Below are positions 32,001-42,508 of a stretch of 44,859 nt of DNA, one piece after another; within the stretch, counting starts at the first letter, position 1, and the number at the start of each line of letters is the position of its first letter. The notes beneath the pieces were generated by a model. That model did no database searches. It saw only the letters and a program-made list of their open reading frames with translations, and had not been told where the DNA came from. Made by a program: the position numbers and the translations under genes. The DNA is from Nephromyces sp. MM_2019 (Eukaryota; Apicomplexa; Aconoidasida; Nephromycida). Where the stretch lies: positions 2,440-47,298 of the forward strand of contig JADHZB010001706.1 of assembly GCA_015657535.1 (NCBI GenBank), in the 5' to 3' direction.

Positions 32001-35000
32001 GCTTGTGTGTGTGTGTCACCAGAGTACTCTTCGTTTGTGTGTGCGTGTTACCCCAGTATATTTCGCTTGTGCGTGTGTGTCACCAGAGTACTCTTCGTTT
32101 GTGTGTGCTATCACATCTTTATATGCATGAATCACTGTAATATTTTCATATGCTGTAAGAGGGCATCCCAATGCATGCGAATTATAGATACACGCACAGA
32201 AGGTATAAGAAAACCTCTCCCTTTGCATACTCACAAGTAATCACTCAAATTATCGGCTCTGCTGGGGAACTCTATAGGGTTAAGGCTGTTGAAGGTCTCT
32301 TCATCTCCTTTAACACCAGGAAATAGCGAGCGAAGGGAAACACCTAGCAGCTCCTTAAATTCAACATCTTCACACACACCAGAAGTTACGGAAAGGGGAA
32401 ATTGCTGAAGAGGATGTTTAAAGTAGAAAGGAGCAAAGCGTTAAAGCAAACGGTATGTGCGAATGTGCGTACTCAAAAATGGGGGTGGATAGTAGCTTTG
32501 GTTTATGTGTGTGTACATGCAAATATGTTGGGTGTATTTTGTAGAAACGCACACACAAATGCCTACCTGTTCATAGTGAGCAATGTGGGCCAAAGCGAGA
32601 ACTCGACTTCTTTGGACGAAGAAAGCAGCTGCGTGAAGCTGAAGTAGAAAGAGAGATGTATGTATTTGTAATAGAACGTGAAATCAACACACACTGCATC
32701 ATGAAATTAACACACACACCAGCATTGAGCAACAGACCGGCACACAAAGTAAAAAACGCAGCTTCACACAACAATATAGCAGCATAGACCAGTACACACA
32801 CAAGATTACATCAAAACATAAGTATGCGGCAGCACCCCAGCACACACACATCAACACACCAGCACACCCACACACCAACTCACTAGCATGCCTACATGCC
32901 AACATACCAGCATACATACACACCCGCAGACCCACACACCAGCATACCCAGCACACACACATCAACACACCAGCATACCCGCACACGCATATCAACACAC
33001 CAGCATACCCACACACACCAGCACACCCCCCATCACATTCCTACCGCAGCTTCAGGCGTATCTTCCAGCATCTCATCGGGAGCTTGCTGAGCCCAAAGCT
33101 TCCAGCTGGGAGGATCTTCCCAATGAATCCCCCCAGAGAAGTCATAGCCCCTCTCCATCTTACTAGGAAGCTCACTGTTTATGAGATTCCACTCAACATC
33201 TTCTTCTACAACAGCATCGTGTGTGTGCTGCTTGCTTTTGGTAGAGTTCGCTTCATTAAGCGACTTTCCAGCTGCATGGAGAGGATAACTCTGTAGCTTT
33301 GAGAATCTGCTTGCTTCATCATCACTTACACACGAAGCTGCGTCATCAGAGTCTTCCTCTATGAAGAGATCAGAGTGTGTGTCTGAACCTTCTACCATCT
33401 TCTTTATCGCTATTAGACTGTTGAGATCGTAGTTTTCCCACGTCTTCTTTGCCTTTGAAATGGCTATCATCAATTCATCAAAAACATCGGATTCTGGAGG
33501 CTCAGGTAGCTGATTCTCCAGATTGGAGATTATTTCCCCTTGCTGAGTAGATGATAAGCAGGAGGGAAAGATGTTGGTGTGTGTGTTTGTGTTTGTGTTG
33601 GTGTGGGTGTGTGTGGGTGTGTGTGGGTGTGTGTGGGTGTATTCGTGTGGGTGTATTCGTGTGGGTGTATTCGTGTGGGTGTATTCGTGTGTTGTTGCCC
33701 TGTTGGTGGGTGTGTTGGTGTTCATGCAACTCTCTATTCTACTCTATATGCTACTCTTTGTATACATCCCCGTGTGCTGCTGATAGTCTATGTGTGAGTA
33801 AAGATAACCTTAACCTGATGGAGATAATAGTCAAGTTGTATACATCAGAAGCCAGAGGCTTCCCAACATCTTCAAAGCAGGATTTCTTACTAGGCACAAG
33901 GTAGCACTGCACACACACTCACCATCTTCCCCCTATAAGCAATTCCAAGGTAGTTATTATCTATCGAGCATCTAGCTCCTGCGAATTGAAGATTCTTCTA
34001 CACACACACACACAGAAGGTAAACGAGTTTTCTTCCTCTTTTAAGCTAGAAAAACTGCAAGCCTAAAGCTACGAGAAAATGCCGAAGAAGACGCAAAAGG
34101 GGAATGTGGAGAAGTGGAAAACGTAACGAAAGGAGGGGGGGTGATTGTAAAGAAAAGTGGGGGGGGCGTGATTGTTACGAAAGGTGAGAGAGGTAATGGA
34201 CAATAAGGGGGGGGGAGGGTGGGAAAGTCAGGTGGTATTGAAGCAGAAAGGTGAGGGGTACTGACACTGGAGAGCTGCCATTAACAAATGTGAAGATGTA
34301 GGTATGGATGTGAAGATGAACTTGAAAGAGCCAAGAAATTATGAAGCGGTAGCCTCGCGCGGTTTGTCACTGAAGATGCAGACAGAACACACACCCTAGA
34401 AAATATAAGCGATTGCCTGATGTACACAGCCGGCACAAAAATACACGCAGCTAACTCACGCACACAGACGTCTCACTCAGTCATACGGCTAACTCGCACG
34501 CAAACAGCCAACTCACACACACNNNNNNNNNNNNNNNNNNNNNNNNNNNNNNNNNNNNNNNNNNNNNNNNNNAACTCACACACACACAGATAGCTAACTC
34601 ACACACACACAGATAGCTAACTCACACACACATTTTAGTTTAAGCTAGGAAAGATGCTATTCGATAAGTGTTCTCACGTCCTCAGGGTAGACTGAAGTCG
34701 TTGATGCGTTACGAGTCTGATTCCTGTTTCTACTAGAAGCCCATACAATGGATAACTCCTGATTTGGTCACACAGAGGTGTAGCTTACACACACAATGGT
34801 GTAGGTTGAATACACACCAGGTGTAGCTCACACACACGATTTCTCCATTAAAAATAAAGAAAACATTTTCAAAAAGCCAATAGGTTTGACAGTAGGATGT
34901 CCGTGTAAAGCCTTATTTAGTGTGTGTGTGAAAAGCATTCCACCACACGTGTGTCTGAAACTTTAGCCAGTGTGCGTATCTAAATTTTTCCCTAGTATAT

Positions 35001-35368
35001 GTGTCTGCGTGTAAAGCTCCTAGTGTGTGCTTCTGCGTGTAAAGTTCCTAGTGTGTGTCTGTGCGTGAAACTAGTGTGTGCGCATATGTGCAAATCTCCT
35101 AGTGCGTGTGTCCGCGTAAAACTCCTAGTGTGTGTGTTTTCAAGAGGTTACTTTCTATTCACCGTCTCACGTCATACGCTGTGCAAGGCAGCTGCCTCCT
35201 CATGGAAGCGAGAGGGCTCGCTCGAATGTCTATGGTATGTATGAGCATTAGCGTATGCCTGAAGTGTCCTTGAAGGCAGAGCAATTAGTGTGTGCGGAAA
35301 CACGCATTTCTTCGGTAATATGATGAGGCGATATAGGGCATCGAATAGTTAGTTGTCAATACAGGGGA
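29063..35368 (-). CDS. Gene U: large unidentified split gene with TG-rich introns
   Basis: Minus-strand exons are 35368-35304, 35258-35171, 34758-34678, 33997-33923, 33858-33766, 33542-33045, 32638-32567, 32404-32235, 31743-31604, 30727-30445 and 29729-29063. They total 2232 nt (743 residues plus TGA) with GT...AG borders and matching phases. The last six junctions (33045 onward) are the most secure; the 34678-33997 intron contains the assembly gap, and exons further 5' are tentative. More N-terminal exons probably exist (candidate 36958-36891, MGGDYITFFRLCRNG). The product is largely helical: an acidic segment with FIEEDSDDAASC, a Trp-rich stretch (GGIHWEDPPSWKLWAQQ), a hydrophobic helix pair (LFRVLALLLIHLC), a Glu run (seven residues), and an end at HIFPAVD. 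No family recognised. Introns carry TG microsatellites in the sense strand at 30.1, 31.1-31.5 and 32.7-33.0 kb. Confidence 0.62.
31922..32115. repeat. 32 bp TG-type minisatellite in a gene U intron
   Basis: Six units of the type TGTGTGTGTCACCAGAGTAC plus about 12 variable bases are spaced 32, 28, 35, 32 and 32 bp apart. They fall in the intron between exons 32404-32235 and 31743-31604 of gene U; on the transcribed strand they read as CA-rich. The unit shares the TG run followed by CAGAGTAT with the array at the right end of the window. Confidence 0.85.
33570..33712. repeat. 16 bp and 10 bp TG-type tandem repeats
   Basis: A GTGTGTGGGT-like 10 bp repeat (about 33601-33641) passes into four copies of a 16 bp unit GTGTGGGTGTATTCGT (about 33642-33705). 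The array lies in the gene U intron between exons 33858-33766 and 33542-33045, ending about 30 bp upstream of the acceptor. Confidence 0.85.
34125..34225 (+). other. G-run cluster on the plus strand
   Basis: Several runs of seven to ten consecutive G (near 34134, 34163 and 34209) plus a GGG run near 34220 occur within 100 bp, in an otherwise purine-rich stretch from 34030 to 34260. Four G tracts this close could form a G-quadruplex in plus-strand DNA. In the gene U transcript the same segment would be C-rich. Confidence 0.5.
34500..34635. repeat. 23 bp CA-type repeat spanning the assembly gap
   Basis: Copies of AACTCACACACACACAGATAGCT (23 bp; also shorter AACTCACACACACA units) flank the 50 N bases at 34523-34572 on both sides. 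The gap is therefore almost certainly a collapsed or unbridgeable tandem array of unknown true length, and 50 N is likely a placeholder. It lies in an intron of gene U. Confidence 0.85.
34930..35150. repeat. 28 bp TG-type minisatellite
   Basis: Units of the type CTAGTGTGTGCTTCTGCGTG plus TAAAGTTC are spaced 28, 28, 23, 28 and 26 bp apart (TAG element at 34993, 35021, 35049, 35072, 35100 and 35126), with more diverged copies to the left. The array ends about 30 bp short of the gene U exon 35258-35171. Confidence 0.85.
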
Positions 35369-36609
35369 CTTAATTATACACACACATAAACACATAGGCT
35401 TTTTGGAAGACTCACGCACGCCAGTGTGCAGTAACACCAACACTTAGACGCACACACTTGCAAGTGTGTAGTGGCACTCATACACACAAAGCAAATATAC
35501 GCACTCAGTACGCACACAGATAAGCAGTATATACACGCATAGAGCCTATGCACTTACTATCCAACCTGCATACTAGCATAAGCTCTACTAGGCGTAACCA
35601 TCGAAAGATACCTCCGACATATATCCACACACACACTCCCACACACACGTTTTACATACACTTTTTACAACGGCTTCCAAACTTTCCCCCACAATCCCGT
35701 CAGTATTCACACGTCAGCACACACACTCACAAGCTTCCAAGCATATGCTTCCACACATTGCACACACGCACTCCCACACACACATTCCAGCACACTTCCA
35801 TATACACCGTGCCACACACGTACCTGTACACACACTTCCACACGAAGTTCCACACGCAGTTCCACACGCAGTTCCACACACACTTTGACAAACACTCGCA
35901 TAAACTGCCACATATATTCCCATGCACACACTTCCACACACGCACTTCAACACACATACATGAAATATGCTTATACTCTCCCCTTTTTACACATACTTAG
36001 TCTTCTTCTCACTAGCATTTTTGCTATAATTTCTCTACTTCATCTTTATCCTTGAAAAACATCGCACCTTCGCCCTTTTTAGTATTTTCCTTGAGAAAAA
36101 ATGATTGCCTGCTTCTACTGTTTCTCCTTCAGCCTAAGCAACCTCTTCCTTCTTCTTCCTCTTCTGCATCACCTAAAATTATCAAACTTCACCTTCAGTG
36201 TGTGTTATACCTCCTCCTCTTCATAGTAATCAAAATAAGCTTAATTAGAAGCAGAAATTCCACTTTATTTGATAAATTAAGCGTTTTCTGATAAATTTTC
36301 AGGAGGGAGAAGCTTAAGATATCTTCAATCCTGGCAGCCACACACGCTATCCTCTTTATCTCTGAGCTACTGAAAGGAAACGAAACACACATATAGCATA
36401 AGGTGGCTTCATTTGTACTTGGAAAAGTATCCACATACACTTCTTAGGTTTAGAAGCTCTACAAGTTATAAGCTGCTGAATGGGCAGTAGGAAGCCTAGG
36501 CTGTAAGTGGGTAGGGAAGCATCTTTTCAGTGCTAGGAGATCACACGTATGTTTTCAAGTGAACACACACGCGGAAAATTTCAATGACGTATATACACAC
36601 ACTAAAGTC
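35369..36609. other. CA-rich region 5' of the resolved gene U exons
   Basis: From 35369 to 35960 the sequence is dense in CACA with repeated TTCCACACAC-like elements. From 36000 to 36540 it is AT-rich; a minus frame at about 36300-36440 containing AARIEDILSFSLLKIYQK looks like an exon but could not be joined. It may be a 5' exon of gene U. Confidence 0.3.
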
Positions 36610-36835
36610 CTTCATACGGAGTAGCTCATCAGACCACACTTGTGCTATAGAAGCTCCAATAGGCCATGAAAAGGCATGCACACACGTGCTGTAGCAGCTC
36701 AGATATGTCTTGGAATACACACAATCACATCGCATACAAGCGTCGATACACCAATAGAAGGTCATACACACTGCATACCAGCTCCGATAAGCTATAGAAA
36801 CACACAAAAAATTGCATATAAGCTCCCACATGATC
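36610..36835. repeat. 41-44 bp degenerate tandem repeat
   Basis: On the minus strand five units begin with ATCGGAGCT-like sequence, then about 10 bp, then a TGTGTGT-containing segment. Spacings measured on the GAGCT element are about 41, 41, 43 and 44 bp. The copies are diverged, suggesting an older array than the others. It sits between a candidate exon at 36958-36891 and the next exons of gene U. Confidence 0.65.
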
Positions 36836-37501
36836 GATAACACACAAAAAAATATGCACACACACCTTATCTTCACGCATATGATCACTTCATTGCTTGT
36901 TAAAAAGGTGAAACCATTACGACAAAGGCGAAAAAACGTGATATAATCACCACCCATCTCTACACGCACACACACACACACGCACACACACACACAAACA
37001 TCTCGTTTTCAACACAGCAAACAGGTGATAAAGCCCCATATTAGCAAGCTATCCCAAAGCAGCAACAGCCCAGAGTTTAACAATAAGTTCGCTCCAAAGC
37101 GACTGCCATTTATACCTCAAATAGAGGATGCTCAATAGCACTCCCTCCCTTATATGCACCCAACTACACGCACACACAAGAAGCATGCTTCAACTTCCCA
37201 TACCACAGAGCTCAGAAACCACTAAAAACAAAGATTCTGCTTCATCTAATTCCGTGTATAAAAAACGTTCATTAGAAGAAGCAGAAGAGTTCTCACAAAA
37301 TGCACACAAAATTTCACAGAAAAACCGTGAAAAAACCACAAAAGTTACCTATCAAGGCATTAAAACACACAGAAATCCCAACAGATCAGTTTCATACTGC
37401 AATATCTCAAAAAATAACACACAGAAACTAGATATCTCTAGAAAAAATAGAGAGAATTTGTCTTCAAAACTCTTTATCTACAAAAAACACAAATTTCGTC
37501 T
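36836..37501 (-). other. Spacer 3' of MRD1 with candidate exons
   Basis: A minus-strand exon-like frame at 36958-36891 (AG before, GTGTGTG after) encodes MGGDYITFFRLCRNG and may start gene U. Another open minus-strand stretch at about 37170-37060 encodes a Trp-rich peptide (LYLRYKWQSLWSELIVKLW) after a TG-run acceptor but ends in a stop and could not be assigned. The MRD1 3' UTR must lie here. Confidence 0.3.
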
Positions 37502-40500
37502 TCAAAACTCATTTTCTCCTCTCTCTTCTCCCTCATCTTCCAGTATCTTCCTCTTCTTCCTCATTTCGGCATTGCTTCTACTTGCAAGCCGGTTGCTATC
37601 GACTTGAGCTCTCTTTATAGCAGAAGCAACCGATGTAACTCCTCCAGCTTCCTCATCATGAGACTCTTGGATAACCAGATGACGCCCGTAGAAATGTGTG
37701 TGCTGCAGAGCCTCCTTGGCGTTCTTCAAGTCAGAGTGTGTTAAGAACTCGACAAACGCATATCCTCTATTAGAAGAGCCATCGGGCTTTTTCGGCATCC
37801 TAACAGCACAAACACTGCCAAACGCTGAAACCAGCTCCAGAACCTCCTTCTTACTAGCTTGAAAAGGCAAGTTCTTCAGTATAAACTTCTTTGAAGGAGC
37901 ACGATCTTCACCGTCTCCTCTTTTATTACTCACTTCTTCATATTTTAGGTGATCAACGGAAGAAGAAGAGACACCCTCACCACCACCTGATCGCTTAGAG
38001 GAATTTGGTAGCCTTGATGAAGACGATAAACTACCCTTTCGCTGATTCTTCACTGTAATTTCCTGCCCATGGCGAGCAGTGTGTGCCAAAGAGAGGATAA
38101 GTGAGTGGCCGTCGAGCATCAAGCCTTGATGCCTTCTAAGGGCTTCCTTCGCAGACACAGCGTCTTTAAACTCCAAGAAACCGTAACCCATAGATAACAT
38201 GATCGAAGAAGATTGATTGTTATTAGGAATAGATAGTGATGACGCCTCTTTCTTGCTCTTCAGCTCATCTCCTGTGTGTGTGGGGTTGTTTGCATTGGAA
38301 GGCGATATACCCTTGGTTTTCATCATGATCGTAGCGCTTCTGAAACCTTCACAAGCCAAAAAAGCTTCCTCTAGGGCTGTCTTGGTCGTGGAGAAGGCGA
38401 GATTCTTCACAAATAGCGAATGAGTTGGAGATGAGCTCGCAGTTTCTTCATCAGATTCTCCCCAAAAAGCTTGTTGCTTCGAGCTTGCATTAGCGAAATC
38501 TGATGAATTAACTAAAGAAAGAGTAGATTCAGCTGCTGATTCAAGCTTTTCTGCTGGCGTCATTCTGAGCTTGACATCCTCCCTTCCTTTTGAGATAGCT
38601 GAACCTCCCTTTCTCGAGGTTTCCATTCCTCCATCAACCGCCTGAGAAGTAGCCTTTGATGAATTAGAAACGGCAGCCTTCCCATCAACGTGCTTTATCA
38701 CGGTTTGGTGTGCGTGAGGATCCGAGTTTGACTCATTAAAGCCGGATTTTTCTGCATTTCCTCCTCCTCCTGATGTTTTTCCTATTTCTCCTGTTTCTGC
38801 TTCTCTTGCCCCTCCTCTTTCTCCATCTTCACCATGTTCAGAAGCCACGAAAGTATCTTTCCTAGCCCACTCCAGATACAAGGGAACATCCCTATATCTT
38901 CGAAGAGCAAATTTCTTAAAGGCAGCCTTAGCTGCTGAGGGCTCACAGTACTGAACTATTGCTAGAAGGCGGCTGGGAGCAAGGCAAAAGCGTGCTAACT
39001 CACCACATCCTCTAAACATACTTCTTAACTCAGTGAGAAGCTCCTCTGTAGCCATACCAGGAAGGCTGGGAAGATGCTTTACGATGATAGTATCATCCGC
39101 ACAAAACACACCACCAGAAAGAGCGGCAGCTTGACTGTGATCAGGACCACCAGAAACACCATCCATCGCTCCCCCTCTTAAGCTCGCTCCCTCCTCTAAA
39201 GCGTGTGTGGATTGTGAAGAGAATCGCTCAACAGAATCCACAGGAAGAGAAGAAAGCAGATCTTTTCCCACGTATTCAAAGGCTCCAGCCCTAATCCCCT
39301 CCTTTTTGAGCCATTCATTCGTTTGCTTAACCAGGAAGCTCTCAGAGAGGGCAACACGCACAGCTAGCGAATCCCTAGAGTTCAAGTCTAGTATGTCAGT
39401 CTTCTCTAGCCCCAGCTGAGCAGCAACGCTATCAGCAGCAGAATTTGCCGAGACATAGAGAAGATTCCAGGTGTGCGTGAGGTTTTCGGCGTTTTCCCTC
39501 ATTATCTTCTCCTTTCTCGCTTTATAAGATGAGCGAGACACACGATCTCCCTCCTTCTCAGTGAGATGAGAGTTGCTGCTCTTATCTGCTCCTAAGGAGC
39601 CTCTCAGCTTGCCATTACCGAAGACATCAACACCATCTTCACCCCCATACGATGCGCTACCCTTCAGTACCTCCCCCTTCTTGCCATCATCTAAACGACT
39701 ATCTCGAGACCTAGCAGGTCGAGCAAACAGCCTACGGCCCATGAAAGCTGGAGTAGCACTAAGACTAGCTAAAGCTTTTACTGCATGCTCAGGAAACATC
39801 CAGCTTACAAAGGCAAAACCTCGAGATTTCCCAGTCTCTGGATCTAGAGGGAGAGTAATCTCTCCAAGCTCTCCAAAGGGCTTGCAGAGAGCTCTGATAT
39901 TGTCCTCAGTAACATTGTAGGGGATGTTCAAGAGCATCAGCCTTCCTTCATCAGATAGTAGCCTCATTGCCCCCTCTTCTTCTTTACTGTAATGCTGGGT
40001 AGCTCCTGAGATGGGCATGCTGGAGGGAGCGGATGAAGAGGAAAGTCGCTTCGTCTCAGCCTTGGCTCCGACATACTTGAGAGGGTTCTCAGCATCGCCA
40101 ATTGAAGGAGTAGCTGAACTTTCGATTGATGAGGAAATCTGATGATGCTGCTTAAGCTGCTTCTCCTTCTGCTGCTTTTTTTGGGAGGAAAAATAATCTT
40201 CAACGTCAAATGATGAAGATTCGCTTCGATGTTGCCCTCTCACCTCCTTCTGAACTCCTTCAGTTGCTTCCAGACTCACAGCTTCCGTCGATAAGCCCTT
40301 CTTCACAAGATTCTTACCCGTCTTGTTCTGCAGCCATTGCATGTCTGGGTGTAATGAGGAGGCATATAAACTAGCACTTGAAGAAGTAGAAGCCATCAAA
40401 TCTTCATCTTCAAACTCTTCATCTTCAAAGACTACGTGTGTCCTAACAGAGCTCATGCCTGCTTTCTTAGCCCCCACGGCATCTCTCTGTACAGACCTAA

Positions 40501-41191
40501 CTCTTGAAGTGTGGCTGAAGCTCCCTGAATCATCATGTGTGTTATCTCTTTCATCAGAGGTGAGCTGGGAGCCATCGAGTAATCCTCCTCCTCCACCTCT
40601 TTGAGCTGGAGCTCTACCCACCTCATCGTGAAGAACATGTGAAGAAGCTGAGCTGTGAGGGAAGCCCTTCTTCTCAAACTCCTTCGATGAAGGCTTCTTG
40701 GCTGCCCAGGTATCACCAGGGGGAGTGACAGTTGAAGAGGAAGTCGGAAACGCACTAGGAGAAGCAGGAGCAGCACGTATACCAGAAGAACCAGAATTGT
40801 TCACACTAGAAGAACCTAACACACATGCACTGGGAGAAGGTTCACCCACCAAACCGGGTGATGCTCGTGTGTACTTGCTCCATGCTCTATACTCAGCCTT
40901 CACTTCCTCTACGCGTATCCTGCATGTGTGTATAAAGGTGCCGTCAAAGTAGCTCCTCGCTCTATTCGCCTCCTTGGAGGTGGAAAAGCCTACAAAAGCA
41001 AACCTCCTCGATCTCTTATCTCCTGTAGGAGCATACAACACACGGCAGTCAGTTGCAGGTTGAGAGAGATGCTGAGAGATATGCTTGCTGAGCCCGTCAC
41101 TTGTGAGGTACTTTGGTAGATTCTTGAAGATTAGACGGGTAGCTGGTATTCTGTGTGTGGAAGATGAATCCGGTGAGGGGGCAGCTCCCAT
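37502..41191 (-). CDS. MRD1: MRD1/RBM19-type five-RRM pre-rRNA processing protein
   Basis: The uninterrupted 1229-residue frame holds five RNA-recognition motifs. RRM1 spans about 18-96 (RLIFKNLPKYL; RRFAFVGF). RRM2 spans 415-491 (RLMLLNIPYNV; KSRGFAFVSW). RRM3 spans 697-775 and is divergent in RNP1. RRM4 spans 922-1032 with a loop insertion (SLFVKNLAF; YGFLEFK). RRM5 spans 1099-1175 (KFILKNLPFQAS; RGYAFVEF). Five RRMs with long linkers, a degenerate third one and a basic C-terminal tail match Mrd1 of fungi, which binds U3 and pre-rRNA and is required for 18S rRNA release; metazoan RBM19 has six. Yeast Mrd1 has 887 residues, so the linkers here are expanded and Ser/Lys/Glu-rich. The ATG at 41191 begins 17 residues before RRM1. 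Nucleolar location is inferred from the family. Confidence 0.93.
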   Translation of the reverse strand: MGAAPSPDSSSTHRIPATRLIFKNLPKYLTSDGLSKHISQHLSQPATDCRVLYAPTGDKRSRRFAFVGFSTSKEANRARSYFDGTFIHTCRIRVEEVKAEYRAWSKYTRASPGLVGEPSPSACVLGSSSVNNSGSSGIRAAPASPSAFPTSSSTVTPPGDTWAAKKPSSKEFEKKGFPHSSASSHVLHDEVGRAPAQRGGGGGLLDGSQLTSDERDNTHDDSGSFSHTSRVRSVQRDAVGAKKAGMSSVRTHVVFEDEEFEDEDLMASTSSSASLYASSLHPDMQWLQNKTGKNLVKKGLSTEAVSLEATEGVQKEVRGQHRSESSSFDVEDYFSSQKKQQKEKQLKQHHQISSSIESSATPSIGDAENPLKYVGAKAETKRLSSSSAPSSMPISGATQHYSKEEEGAMRLLSDEGRLMLLNIPYNVTEDNIRALCKPFGELGEITLPLDPETGKSRGFAFVSWMFPEHAVKALASLSATPAFMGRRLFARPARSRDSRLDDGKKGEVLKGSASYGGEDGVDVFGNGKLRGSLGADKSSNSHLTEKEGDRVSRSSYKARKEKIMRENAENLTHTWNLLYVSANSAADSVAAQLGLEKTDILDLNSRDSLAVRVALSESFLVKQTNEWLKKEGIRAGAFEYVGKDLLSSLPVDSVERFSSQSTHALEEGASLRGGAMDGVSGGPDHSQAAALSGGVFCADDTIIVKHLPSLPGMATEELLTELRSMFRGCGELARFCLAPSRLLAIVQYCEPSAAKAAFKKFALRRYRDVPLYLEWARKDTFVASEHGEDGERGGAREAETGEIGKTSGGGGNAEKSGFNESNSDPHAHQTVIKHVDGKAAVSNSSKATSQAVDGGMETSRKGGSAISKGREDVKLRMTPAEKLESAAESTLSLVNSSDFANASSKQQAFWGESDEETASSSPTHSLFVKNLAFSTTKTALEEAFLACEGFRSATIMMKTKGISPSNANNPTHTGDELKSKKEASSLSIPNNNQSSSIMLSMGYGFLEFKDAVSAKEALRRHQGLMLDGHSLILSLAHTARHGQEITVKNQRKGSLSSSSRLPNSSKRSGGGEGVSSSSVDHLKYEEVSNKRGDGEDRAPSKKFILKNLPFQASKKEVLELVSAFGSVCAVRMPKKPDGSSNRGYAFVEFLTHSDLKNAKEALQHTHFYGRHLVIQESHDEEAGGVTSVASAIKRAQVDSNRLASRSNAEMRKKRKILEDEGEERGENEF

Positions 41192-42508
41192 TTTTAGCGG
41201 AATTCTAGAGATTTCTGGAGGGAGAAAATGGAGGGATTAAATGTGTGTGTGTGTGTCTATTTGTGATGAGATTGTTAGGTGAAGAGGGGGAGGCAGGGTG
41301 GATTTGAGAGTACATGAATGCGCTATGTGTGGGAGTGGAATGTTTAGGATATTAATGGGAAGGATTCCGTAGTGCACGCGCAAGCGCGTGTGTGCAGGAA
41401 TGCATTGTGCAGGCTTATGTGCGGAAATTTATTGTGCAGGTGGGTGTGTGTGCGCAGGTGTCTGTTTTGGAAGCATAACCTATGCCGTGTGCGCAAGGCA
41501 GTGCACGCTATATGTTGAAGATGAAGCTCAGTAGTGTCCTGGGAAGCATATGAATAGCACAGACATCATCCAAAAGGTGTGTGTATGAAGAACCTAATCA
41601 CTATAGAATGCTTTGCAGAGAGCTGAAGAAAGCACAGATACAAACACACGCACACATACGCACACGTATGCACACACATTAAAAAAATTTGATTTTCCCT
41701 CTAACAATCGAAGGCACTCACAAGCAAATCGCTTGAAGATTCCCGGTGAAAACACATTCTTATCATCCTTGTGAACACATACTCAACCAACTAGGAAACA
41801 ACAGCAGTAGTTCATTAAACACAGTGGGAAAAGTAAACACACACAGAGTACAGACGACACACAAGCAAATCCTCTACTTGAAGAATCAGGATAGGTACGA
41901 AACAACACACACAAGAATCCACCGCACATACAATAAACCAACACGCACACAAGAACCAACCACACACAAGAAACCAACACACACACACACATAATCTCTA
42001 CTAATATCATCACCAGCACTCTCCTAATATCGTCTACTCAGAAACATCAAGTCATCAAAAGAAGCAGAAAAGCTCTCAAATATCCTCTAAAAGCAGCCTC
42101 TTCCTCATTCTCTATACTACTCAGTTTATGCGCCTCAAATGATGAAATTCACACCATCTTCTGCTTCTTCTCCCATCTTTAAAAGCATTCAGAGAAAACG
42201 TCAAATGAGATATCAAAGTCTGCAGATCTTCATTAGTTTAAGCGAATAAATTTTCCCACAAAAATTGCACAAAAAAACGTCAAAAAACATCAAAAATATG
42301 TGGAGGAAGAAGCTTAGAAGATGCAGAGAAAATGTCAAAATAAAAGATATTTACACACATTGATTTTCTAGTGATTAACACGCAGATATATCCCAAAGAA
42401 GAGTATCTTTAAAAAGATTGGATGTGGAGAAGGGTGTATATACACACTCTTCCTATTGATCTTCAAACTGCATGTATGAAGATGAAGAGGGAGAGAAAAA
42501 CGACTTTG
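41192..42508. other. Upstream region of MRD1, TG/CA-rich
   Basis: Immediately upstream of MRD1 (41230-41480) the plus strand is TG-rich, then CA tracts occur at 41640-41680 and 41880-41995. AT-rich sequence with purine stretches follows to 42508. No exon with consistent borders was seen. The MRD1 promoter and 5' UTR, and the gene Z 3' UTR, should lie here. Confidence 0.3.

Noticed and set aside
33860..33922. Alternative gene U exon start at 33906 directly after the exon ending at 33923
   Set aside because: It would need a 16 bp intron; the acceptor giving an exon start at 33858 leaves a 64 bp intron with the same phase and is preferred.
31000..36000. Many frames of alternating Thr-His or Val-Cys codons
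   Set aside because: They are readings of CA/TG dinucleotide tracts and appear on both strands at the same places; not genes.
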